Under the pieces are notes generated by a model that was not told where the DNA came from, did not search any database, and saw only the letters and a program-made list of their open reading frames with translations. A stretch of DNA of 64,000 bases from Acanthornis magna (taxonomy: Eukaryota > Chordata > Aves > Passeriformes > Acanthizidae), in assembly GCA_036785705.1 (NCBI GenBank), contig JAWUZG010000361.1:248001-312000 (forward strand). Direction: 5' to 3'. The position numbers were made by a program, and so were the translations under genes. Of the stretch, positions 38,141 through 48,282 are shown piece by piece (position 1 is the first letter of the stretch; every line of letters begins with the position of its first letter).

Positions 38141-39023
38141 TTTGAGAGAAGAAGCTGAGAAACTGGAGGAAACCAGAGAAACACATAATTGTTTGCAAAT
38201 AGTGGCTGGGTAAATAAATTCAGGCACAGGCTTGGTACACACTGTGTGATAGGGGAACAGTTCCCTTCCAAGTCTGAATTTTCATCAGGACACGCACATC
38301 TCCATCTGTTGCAGAGCCAAAACAAGAATTCAAGCTCGACAACTGCTTTGAAATTGAGAGGAACTGCTACCAGGACATTGAGCGATAGTGTAAACCATGT
38401 AAAAGAATTATTCTTAATGATTAGTGTTTTATATATGATGGCTATTGATCCAGTTACTGGATGTGTTTTACAGGGAATGGAAGTACTCCGGGGGAAAAAA
38501 AAGAAGATAATAGTGAGTAATAAATGGAACTTTTAAGCTTTTTTCTACCACTTGCATATGTATGTATAGATATATGGTATAATACTTAAATCAGTGTCTC
38601 CAGGTTCTGCCAAACAAAAGAAATGTCGAAGTAGTAATATCATACTTTTCCTATTAATAAAACAAGAGGATACTATCACCTTTCAGGAGTGGGAAGGCCT
38701 CATCATATTCTGCCTTCCTCTCCAAATTCATTGAACAGCAAATATTTCAAAGGGCTCAATCTTGTTCATTCACTCCTTTTTTTTGTGCAGCTTTGTATAG
38801 CTCCTTTGAAGCCGCAGTCCTCAAAGGATCAGACACTGAGTTTTCTAATCCTGTTTCAACTTCTCAGCAAGACTTCTGAGTTATGTTAAAGATTAGGCAA
38901 CATTTTTTCTGTGCTGAGGCCTTCTAGGCATCTGAACAAGGAATGAGCCCCCCAAATACGCTAAACAAAGGTGACATTGCTGTTAGCCATAAAACTCCTT
39001 AAAGGAGATAATTTCTATTAACA
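38141..39023. other. Gene-free stretch, nothing seen
   Basis: AT-rich. A 115-codon plus frame (38189-38536) is open but begins at a non-canonical start and has no recognised feature. Confidence 0.5.
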
Positions 39024-39145
39024 AGAAAAAAACCAAACTAACAAACAAACAAAAAAAACCCCCAACCCCCCCCAACAACAAAAAACCCCCAAAACAAAAA
39101 AAACAACAAAAAAACCCCCGCACCAAAAAACAAAACAAACAAACC
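39024..39145 (-). repeat. A/C tract (T/G on minus strand) with C runs
   Basis: A runs broken by C runs: C5 at 39059-39063, C8 at 39066-39073, C5 at 39086-39090 and C5 at 39115-39119. On the minus strand this is the same T-run/G-run type as the tracts at 1, 19552 and 40531, inserted in the other orientation. Four runs of at least five G on the minus strand satisfy a loose G-quadruplex pattern with loops of 2, 12 and 24 bases. Confidence 0.93.
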
Positions 39146-40530
39146 GTTATTTAAACCAGCCCTTATCATGCCATCTGAATCAAAAAACATATGTACATAA
39201 CAAACTTCTACAATCAAGTAAATAGGAAACAACTGGGATTTTAGCAATTGTGCCATATATGAAAAATGTTCAAAAAAGGGTCAAAGTGCGATCCACTGGG
39301 GGATGGAAAGCCAAATGTTCCTGCAAACTCCTTCCTTAAAATGCTGTTATGTTTAGCAAAGGTTGTAAACAGCCCACTCTCAGGTATAAAGTATGGGGTG
39401 TGAATCCTACCACAACAACCCTACAGGCAAGTATTTTCTGTAAATACGTCTTATTCCAGGCAATTTTGAGCACATGTGGACATGGGTGGATTTGTGTGTG
39501 TATATTTGTGTGTGTGTGTATGTGTGTGTGCCTGGGCACATTGGTGAGAATAAGACCACAATGTTATGAACCACCACATCTCACAAGTTCAGAATTTCAA
39601 ATTCAGCTGCACTGACAGTGTTTCTTAGTTAAATTATTCTTTATCAATTTCTGTGAAATATTTGGTGACACACAGGATGGAGATTTTTGTTTTTCTGAAA
39701 TTAAGTAGAATGACTCCTGCGTAGCTGTTTGGGTTACTAACATCATGCAAATATGGCAAATTTCTTCTCTAAACATATTCCCCCTCACCCCTCCTGTAGC
39801 TGAGGGATTTTACAGGGGAACTGACAACTCAGGCTGCTGAGTTCATACCCACACAAAGGCTCCTGCCCAGAAGGTGTCAGGATGGGACTGTAACAATAAA
39901 GGTAAGCTCCAAGGTAAAAGATATGCTGCTGACCTCTAAGTGTTCCTTTGAGATGTGGGGCCATATGGAGCTCCCAGGAGGGATGTGTGCTGGCACCAGG
40001 GGAGATTCTGTCCTAGCAGTAAATGCAGAAGGCATGCTGCCAGCCACCTTCCCTTCATACAGTCAGAAAAGGGGCACAGAGGGGACCTTTCTCTCAGCCA
40101 AAGAGGTCCGAGATGAGATCAAACCCTTCAACAGAACTGTAACAGGAGAAAATGTTGCACGTGTACACACTAGTGGCACATTTCAAAGTCGAAGAGACAC
40201 AAGTGAGTATCCTTCTGATATCCAAGTGAGTATGCCCTTCTCCTTTGGATGCGAGTATGAAGTCATTCTGTGAATGGCTTCAGTGTGCAAAGCCATGACA
40301 TGAACAAAAGCTGAAGCACAGCCCCTGCCAAGTCCAGCATTGCTCCCAAAACATCAACAGTGACACACAGAACTCAACTCCAACTGGTGCTTCAGGTAGC
40401 TGCCCTGCCAGCCACTCAGACAGGGAGATGAAGAAACCTTGAGTTTGTCTGTCTGGCCTCCAGGGAAGTGAGCAGTCATAATCTGAAATGTGAGAACAAT
40501 CCTTTCCGTTGTAAGAATTCCACCGTGACA
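39146..40530. other. Gene-free stretch with an unassigned ORF
   Basis: This holds a TG microsatellite (39493-39530) and a 116-codon ATG-started plus frame at 39923-40273 that is compositionally protein-like but unrecognised (see findings). Splice-donor-like motifs occur at 39898 (AAG|GTAAGC) and twice near 40202 and 40227 (CAA|GTGAGTAT). Confidence 0.4.
39493..39530 (+). repeat. Interrupted (TG)n microsatellite
   Basis: Alternating TG with interruptions TATATT and TATG over about 38 bp. The alternating purine-pyrimidine pattern can adopt Z-DNA. It is a routine microsatellite. Confidence 0.9.
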
Positions 40531-40651
40531 GTTTGGTTTTTTTGGTTTTTGGGGTTTTTTTGTTTGTTTGTTTGGTTGTTGTTGTTTTTGTTTGTTTGCT
40601 TGTTTGTTTGTTTGGATTTTTTGTGTGGGTTTTTTTTTTGTTTTTTTTTAG
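40531..40651 (+). repeat. T/G low-complexity tract with GTTT units
   Basis: T runs with G and GG, then several GTTT units (around 40561-40573 and 40590-40613) and again long T runs. Essentially A-free on the plus strand until its end. The overlapping minus-strand 160-codon frame gets its lysine/threonine/asparagine-rich middle from this tract. Confidence 0.93.
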
Positions 40652-43600
40652 GAGAATAAGGTCCTGTTTGACATTTCTGTTGTAGTCACACAAAGGTGAG
40701 TGGCCCTCTAAAAGGTGGTGTTCTACCAACACAGAAAACCAGAAACTTTCAGCAGTTCTCATGCTGACAGGTTTGTCCTGAAGACCGATTTTGTCTGGTT
40801 TTGGAGCCCAGCTGATGAGAGCACAATTTCCTGTGTCTCAAGGAAACTCTGCCAGAGAGCAGCCCTGGAAAAAAGGGTGTTTTTAATTAGGTTTACTTTT
40901 CTTTCTAGCTGACTCTAGACCTGCTGAAGAGGGAAAATGTATAAACCTTTGTATGCAAATTCATTGAGCAGCTGGGGATAGCTCTCTTCATTTCTTTTTT
41001 AGCTCTATGCTTCAGTGTCATGCAGGATATTTAACTGTGATGTTTTCTTCTTCCAGACAGGAAAACAACTGGGTAGACCCATTAGAGACCAAAAATTCGC
41101 TACCATAGCCCTTGATGCCCGGGTTGATCATAACCACACACTTTCTAGACCAAAGTCAGATACTACAGTGTGGAATTTAAGAACAAGATGGGGAAACCCA
41201 GGACCAAAGTTAAAAAGCAAAAAAATAAAAGAGTGCAAGTTCTCAAAACCATTTAAAAAGTAGTTAAAGCAAATTAAAATTAAAAATTTAAGGGTCGTGA
41301 TGCATCCAAACAGTGGGGAGAAAACAGAAATTATAATACAAACAACAAATGAGAGGAAACTGAGGTAGAAATGAGCTCAGTGTTCTTACTCTCATGTGAA
41401 GCACACAGTGTGGACAACCCAGATTATGTGCTACAAGTATTACAAAGCCAAAAACCAAAATTATCTGAACAGCAACCCTTGAATATATATGCCCAAGATG
41501 TGAACACAAGAACATAAATGAACCAACTGGATCAGTGATTCAATCACTGGCAGTAAATTCTGAGCACTTGGTTTGGTAACATTATAATTTCTTACTTCTC
41601 ATTGCTTATTTCAAACTACAGATCACGGGACTGACAAAAAATGAAACATCAGAATTTTCATAGATGAGTAGCTGGCTGTATAGTATTCACTGTCTGGCAA
41701 TGAAACAAAAGCAGATCAAAGCTACAGTTACAGATCAAATACACAAGAAAACCTCTAATTGGGGCTTTTTTCATCAAAGTCACACACACACATGTGGAAT
41801 TAACATGAGTAATTAATAATCCAGGCTAAGGTGAGTCAAGCAAATTCTAGACATACATCCCAGAGAGCTGTTCTATTTCTCTTTAGAACCACCAGAGAGA
41901 AATGGCCTTTTCTAGATCATGAGTCATCTTATTTTAAAGTGGCTGTCTGGTTTAGATTTGATGTAGTTCATCCCAGCTTACGTTTTAACCTCTGACTGCA
42001 AAAAGAGTCCAAACAACCTGCTTTGAAATAGATATCTATCTTAAAAATATCCAAAATTCCACAGAATAGATTCCACCTCTAAGGCAAGGCCCATCATGGT
42101 GAGCAGAAGTTTACTCTAAATATCAACACATTTGACAGCTTTAGCTGTTTCGTGAAAGCTCAGCTCATCCTCATCTTTGTAAACTTTAATGTCAGTTCTG
42201 AAAAAAAGTCTGCAACAGTTACGCAACAATGCTTTTGACTTTAGCCCTTGAAAAATAAGGTCCATGACAGTCATAAAAATGTGATGATCTTCTCTTCGTC
42301 TTTTTTTCTCTAATAGGGTTGAGTTATTGTGGCACAGCTTAGCCTTATACAGGCAGATCCACCACACTTTGTGAGAAATAACACCACAAATCCAATGATT
42401 TGAGGTGGTAGAATTTATGATGTGCATCTTGGGTAAATATTTTCCCCTCTAATTTCTCAGAACTTATTTTCTTTTAGCAGAGATGAGTATCTCAGTACGT
42501 CCAAAATTTGGAAGTCTATCTTTTTGTAAACTGCAGTTTTATACTTCTCATCGCACATAATAGCCAGAAAGGTCTGACTGAAAAAAAAGCTGAAACATGA
42601 ATGAAATGTTTCATTACATATCCAAACAATATATTTGGACCCTAAGTTCATTAAATTAATAGTTCTAAACTCAAGTGAAGAGTTTGAAAGCGGTATGTCT
42701 GTAGTATGCCTACAGATACAATTGGCAATGACAAAAATAAGGAAGGTCAACTTCAGAATGTGAAAATATTTTACACCAAATTCTTCCCCTGTCTTTCCTA
42801 CAAAAGTCACATGTAGTGCAGGGAATTGTGTACTTGTTATCGGTGCAGTGTGACCAGCAGCCTCAAAATCTCTGTTTCTCTTGAAGCTCTTTGGGTGACA
42901 AAATGGGGTTAACGCCCAACTGATATGAGCTCTTCTGTGACTTCAGCATGAATGTGTGACTGTAACTCAGCAGTCTCAGAACATGGATCATAATTAAGAC
43001 ACAGTTTCAGAAAGCAAAAATTGGAGGAAGATATGACATGAAACACTACCCAAACAGCACTGATTACATCAGGATGCAATAATCCAAATACCAATAGTCC
43101 AAAGATTTATTATCCCTAGAAGAGAACACCTTTTGACCAGATGGTGTTCCAGACTCTGCCTCACACCTTGGAGGAGCTCAAGAAGGAGCTCAGGTCTGAA
43201 ATTGCTAATTCCTCATCTATACAACTGAAATGGGTAATTCGTCATCTATGCTTCCTTTCCCCAGCTGAAGCTGAGAGAAGATTTATTTGGAGAAATTCCA
43301 ACTGATTCATTTTAAAGAGCAATAACATATGCCAAAAGATTAGGACAGTATAAGAGGTAGTTTGAGATCCTAGTTGAAAGAACAAATATTATTAAAAATA
43401 ACACAACATAATGAAACCACAAGTTTTCTTCCGAATTCTAAGTTTCCAGAGAAAAGCATGAGATTCCAAATGCAGAGAGATTAGACAAGTATTTAAAATA
43501 AATACAAATGACATGTCAAGTGAGCTTGGGTAAATACAGTGCCAGGTAACTGAAGACAGTCTAGAATTTGGTGTATTATAAGCCTACCTTTTCCAGTACT

Positions 43601-45837
43601 GAAGATCAGGATTTAGGAGACTTTATCGAACTTTAGTAGTGCATGTTATTGCATTACTCTGGGGGGAGGAAGGAGACATGAGGAACAAGGGAGGGACCAG
43701 TATGGGAATTCCACACCCATACTTTATTTTTAAAAAATACTGTAAGAAAGGCTCAATGCAACTTGCTTGCCAGATAACATAGCATCTGTCTTGCTTTGTT
43801 TAAATAAAAAGTCTTACTAATGTTGCATCTAATCTAGAATTTAAAGAGGCTAAAGATTTTCCAGTAGTATGCTTTTATTCTGCTGAATGTTTTGAAACAC
43901 AGAAAGAGGAGCTGCCTCAAATATTTATTCACTGTCCACTCAATTCTTTAGAAAAGGAAGATCTAAAAGCATATCTGGCAGCCTATTTCTGTGCAGGAGC
44001 ACTCAAGTACTTGTCATCTGGCATAAGCAAGCCTAATAATGCTGAGTCCCTTCTACTTTTTATTTCTGCAAAGGACTAAATCCAGAGATTAACTGTAACA
44101 TCTTTCAACTACAGGCTCACATATTCATGAATAACAACAAGAAAATCTAAATCAGTACTTAATTTTTTGCGGCATCTTCAAGAGCAGCATGTTAGAAACT
44201 ATAATAGTCCAGACACAGGAGTCATTCTACAAGCTGATTCTGAAATACTGCATATATAGTTTTGAAGGGTTTTAGGAGTTCTATTATTTAGGTTTGGGAA
44301 AATAAGCTCAGCTTGGTTTTAGGTTGTTATTTTGACAGATAATTTAGATAGCAGGCAATTTCAATATTTTTCATAGTAAACCACAGACTGCAAAGTTATG
44401 TTAAGAAAAATATGTCAAATATGTGCAATAGCAAGAAGCAATACAACATCATTTAAAAACAAGGTATTAAACATAGGTAATTTAGGTATAGTGCTGGGCC
44501 TATAGATGTGTGCTGGAACCCTACTTTTGCTCAGCTTTGACTGCTGTCCAAACCTAATGAAGACTTGGAGGACCCAGGAATAGGCTTTGACTGAATGATG
44601 AAGTACAGTAGAAGAGAAAATGAGCCTTGCTATGGCCCTGCCTTTTCAGTGTAGAGGTCAGGAGCCAGACCCACTCTGTGCAAGTCCATCACCATCTATA
44701 ACCCAATTCCCTCCTTCTATGTCCTGGAAAACATTTGCAATGCACAAGTCACTTAACATCCAAAAGAGGCTTCCCACTGGCTACAACAACTTGTTTTGGC
44801 AAAGTGGGCACAGATTCAGGTTATGATTCATTCCTCAGCCTTTTCCTGCACATGTGGCATGGAACTGATAAGTACCTTGCAAGCCTCATGATTGTCAGTA
44901 GCCCTGGTGTAACCTGACTGCTAACAGTGACAGCGGGGGCCACAGCACTGGGTACTCAGTAGCCTCATATAATAAGCAGAACTGTTTAAACATCTAAGAA
45001 ATACAGAATTAAGGGGTTGTTGTAGCCATTACTGAAGAAGCCAAATACCAGAAGTATGCAGCTCTAAGAAAAATAATGTCATTACTCACATTCTAGCTTC
45101 TTTTACCTGAACCTTATTGAACACATTGGTTAAAGGCTTGCGACCTCTTTTTCCTGAAATTCAGAAGAGTAAATGAAGAATAAAACTGATGCTAAATATG
45201 CAGTTATATTTTAAGCTTTATTCATATATCTTAAGTGCAAATATCATATATCTATATCTGCAAATATTCTAGGAAATGCAACGTGCATTTGAATTTTTAA
45301 GCCGTTATTTATCGTAGACAAATTCTGAATTCATCACTCTAAATGCTGGCATATGAAAACTGAACTGTTCTAACCACATAGAATACTGTGAAATACTTCT
45401 TTTTCTATCTTTTCTTTTTGTTCTTTCTTAAGAAATTAAGACAGGTTGGAGATCTCAACATTGCTTTATGGATTCATTTTTAGCACTATCAAAATTTTCA
45501 TTTCAACTTTTAATTGGTCTATCTATTATGCTATAAAACCAGTATAATTTTGTCTTTACATTATGTAAATGATAATACAAAATTCAGAAATAAATACTCT
45601 CAATAGAATAAAAAATGAAATACACACCTTCCTATTAATATTCTGATTCTGAAGAATCTGCATATCTCAATGTAATGTGTCTGATGAAAAGAAACACAGA
45701 CCTGATTTTGAATGAGATCTGCTTGAAGTAGGGCATGGGCAATGTAAATGCTTTCAAATCATTCATCCAATTACAATTACATCAAATCAAAGTGAGATAA
45801 ATGAAAACTAGAAACTTTGCAGATACTATTTAAACAG

Positions 45838-45875
45838 ATCATAAAAGGAATAAATGCACGTATTCCTTTTATGGT
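45838..45875. repeat. Inverted repeat, 13-bp perfect arms
   Basis: CATAAAAGGAATA (45840-45852) and TATTCCTTTTATG (45861-45873) are exact complements around AATGCACG. One wobble and one further pair extend it to 15. The arm is AT-rich, so the hairpin is less stable than the one at 28.5 kb. Confidence 0.85.
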
Positions 45876-46291
45876 GCACTGGACATGGTTGAGAAAAAGT
45901 CAATGATCTGATTAGTAAGAACTTACATATACTCACCAAAATAATACAAACAGTATATCTTGGCTTCAAACACCTATATAGTTATATAATTTCAGGAAAT
46001 TTTACTGCAATAATGCTTTTTATATGCAGCTGTCTCTGACAGAACCGAATATATATTGAGGCGATACATGTTTGAGAAAATTACCATGGGCTAAGCTTAA
46101 GTGTTAGCACCTCAGCTGAACTGCTGTGCCTGCCTTAAGTTTTGAATTGTCCACAGTGAAGCAATCAAATTATTTTAAAGCTTTTCTACAATTAGACTCC
46201 AAGCACTTCATTTTATTTCCAGCTAACATCAAAATTCCTGCCATAAACACAGAAGTCCCATAAGAAATAGGAATCAGAGTGGCTGCAATAT

Positions 46292-46388
46292 GGCAATGGA
46301 CTGAGCATTGAATCCGTGTTATAAAACCTGGATTCACTTCCCAGTGTTCTTGGATTTCCTTCAGCACCTTTCTGCACCTCACTGTGGT
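46292..46388 (+). mobile_element. Possible MIR/CORE-SINE remnant
   Basis: TGGACTGAG, then ACCTGGATTCACTTCCCAGT and finally TCAGCACCTTTCTGCACCTC follow, with gaps, the order of the MIR core (ggactgag, acctgggttcaattcccag, cacttaacctctctgtgcctcag). The match is weaker than at 9.03 kb and could be coincidence. Confidence 0.3.
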
Positions 46389-47835
46389 TTTTTTCCTGGT
46401 TGCCTTAGCTGTTACCATTATATATTTGAGGCAGAGACCATTTCACATAATGTGTTTAGGCAGTTCTACAGGGTGGCACTACCGTAAATTCAAGCCTTTT
46501 GATGCTATTGTAGAATTAATTAGAATGCAAAAATAAAAGCTTAAGATGTTTTCTGTATGTCACCGTTTCCATCCTGAAGTGTTTTGTACTTTTACCAGTG
46601 CCATCCAATAAACCATTCTTACAAAGACTAAATGTTGTTAATCCCTTAATCGAAATATATTTTCAATTTATTAACATGAAATTTACACAGGAAGTAATTT
46701 TAAATACTTACTAAATATTTACTTGTTTACTTACCATGATCTTATGAATTATGAGGGATTAATGGTGTGAGCTGAACTGATATTAAAAAAAGTTTTAAAG
46801 CATTTCTGCTTTAAGGGGTTTTTTTTAAATGTCTTCATCAGCATCTGTGACTTTTTTGAGGGAAAGGGGGAGAAAACTACATTTGATTATGTAAATCTGC
46901 TAATATAGTTATCCCTACTGAATCAGCTGTCTTGGCATAATATTTTAAACCAGAAAGCAGTCCTTTCTTAAACAAGAAACATTCTCCTCAAAGTGAGAGC
47001 TGAGATCTGTGTCTCTCATCTCATTTCCTGTCTTTCTAATTTTTAATCAAAATAGATGAAGTCATTGCTTAAAATGGGTATTCAGTCACATGAATATTGT
47101 GGAACTGGTAGAACATAGATGTTTAGTAGTAGAAGAGAAGCATGACAGAGGTTAAATCCCACTGATCTCATTCCTTATCAGAGCCAATGGATCGTATTCA
47201 CATGACCTCAAGGGGATCTCACATAAAGACTATGAACCACAAACAACCCCCTCCATCCTCCCCAGCAGTACAAATTGGCTAAACTACTACACAAACATCT
47301 AAAAAAATAAATCTTTATTCTGCAAAGTGTTGAATGCTCATACTGTAATCTCAGCAGAAACACAAGCACATAGTTCAGGGCGCAGCTGAAACAGCATCAG
47401 AGTGCTCTGCACGTGCCTCACTAAGTCTTAAGGACACCGAATTGCAAACATCCTCTTTTCAACACATACAAACACACTCAAAGAGCAGGAAAAAGATTTC
47501 CCTCTTTTGATTAAACATATTTCTGATATTTCTGCATCATACAAACTTCAAAGCACTTTTAAATGTGAACACTCCTAATCAATACTGAGTAATTTTAACT
47601 CCCAAACTGACAACAGTTAATATTTATTTCTTATACCAATCTAAATATTTTATCTCAAGTCCGTTTTAATGTTTCCTGTGACCCTGCCTCTTTGAGGATA
47701 GGAAAGAAATATGATCCTCATGAGGCAGACACAGTTTTACCTGTTGTAGGAGACAATATCGCATAAGCACTCCCAGGGAAGATTGGCAGTGCTCTTTCAA
47801 CCTGTCTTGCTGTCACCAGATGTCAAATTGATAGT

Positions 47836-48282
47836 CATGGTGGGTTGACATTGGCTGTACACTGGGTGCCCACCACTCTACCATTCGCCTCCCCAGCTGG
47901 ACAGGGGACAGAAAATATAATGAAAGGCTCGTGGAGGGGAAAGATAGGGACAGGGATAGTCACTGACCAGTTACTGTCACGGGCAAAACAGGTGAGTCAC
48001 AGGGAAATTAGTACAATTTATTACCACTCACATCAGACTAGGACAATGAGAAATGGGGCTATTCTCACACTTCCCTCTGGCTGAAGTCGCACAGCTTTTT
48101 ATCTCCCACTTCTCGACTCTGGTATCCCAGAGGTGCTATCACTGTCTCTGATGGCTTCGGCCTTGGCCTGCTCGTGGCTCCGTCTTGGAGCCAACTGACT
48201 CTGCTGGACATGGGGAAGACTTTTCACAGAAGCCACCCCTGTAGCCCACTCTGTAATAACCTGGCCACACAAACCAAATACA
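47836..48282 (-). mobile_element. Avian ERV LTR of a second family, minus orientation
   Basis: On the minus strand the order is U3, TATA-like GATAAAAAG (complement of 48094-48102), AATAAA (complement of 48017-48022), then a U5 containing TTTTGCCCGTGACAG and CGAGCCTTTCATTATATTTT, ending GTCAACCCACCA. This matches from memory a long LTR family common in bird genomes, whose 5' end TGTATT(T/G)GGTTTG and block AAGCC...AAGACGGAGCCACGAG are also seen at the right-hand side (complement of 48165-48282). It is about 450 bp, shorter than the full family LTR, so the repetitive U3/R middle has been deleted or was never present. I find no clear target duplication. There is no internal coding region. Confidence 0.85.

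Larger units (their letters stand above)
40652..47835. other. Gene-free stretch, about 7 kb
   Basis: AT-rich DNA. One candidate with a 3'-splice-site look (TTTTCTTCTTCCAG ending at 41057) opens an 82-codon frame ending at 41263; it is unassigned (see findings). A 15-mer doublet (TAATTCCTCATCTAT, one difference, 29 bp apart) lies at 43206-43249. A hairpin (45838-45875) and a possible MIR fragment (46292-46388) are listed separately. No LTR or LINE is recognised. Confidence 0.5.

Noticed and set aside
40280..40762. 160-codon minus-strand frame
   Set aside because: Its middle is the complement of the T/G tract (K/T/N-rich); no real protein signal.
44735..44760. CACAAGTCACTTAAC as a MIR fragment
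   Set aside because: Only about 15 bases match; flanks do not follow the MIR order.
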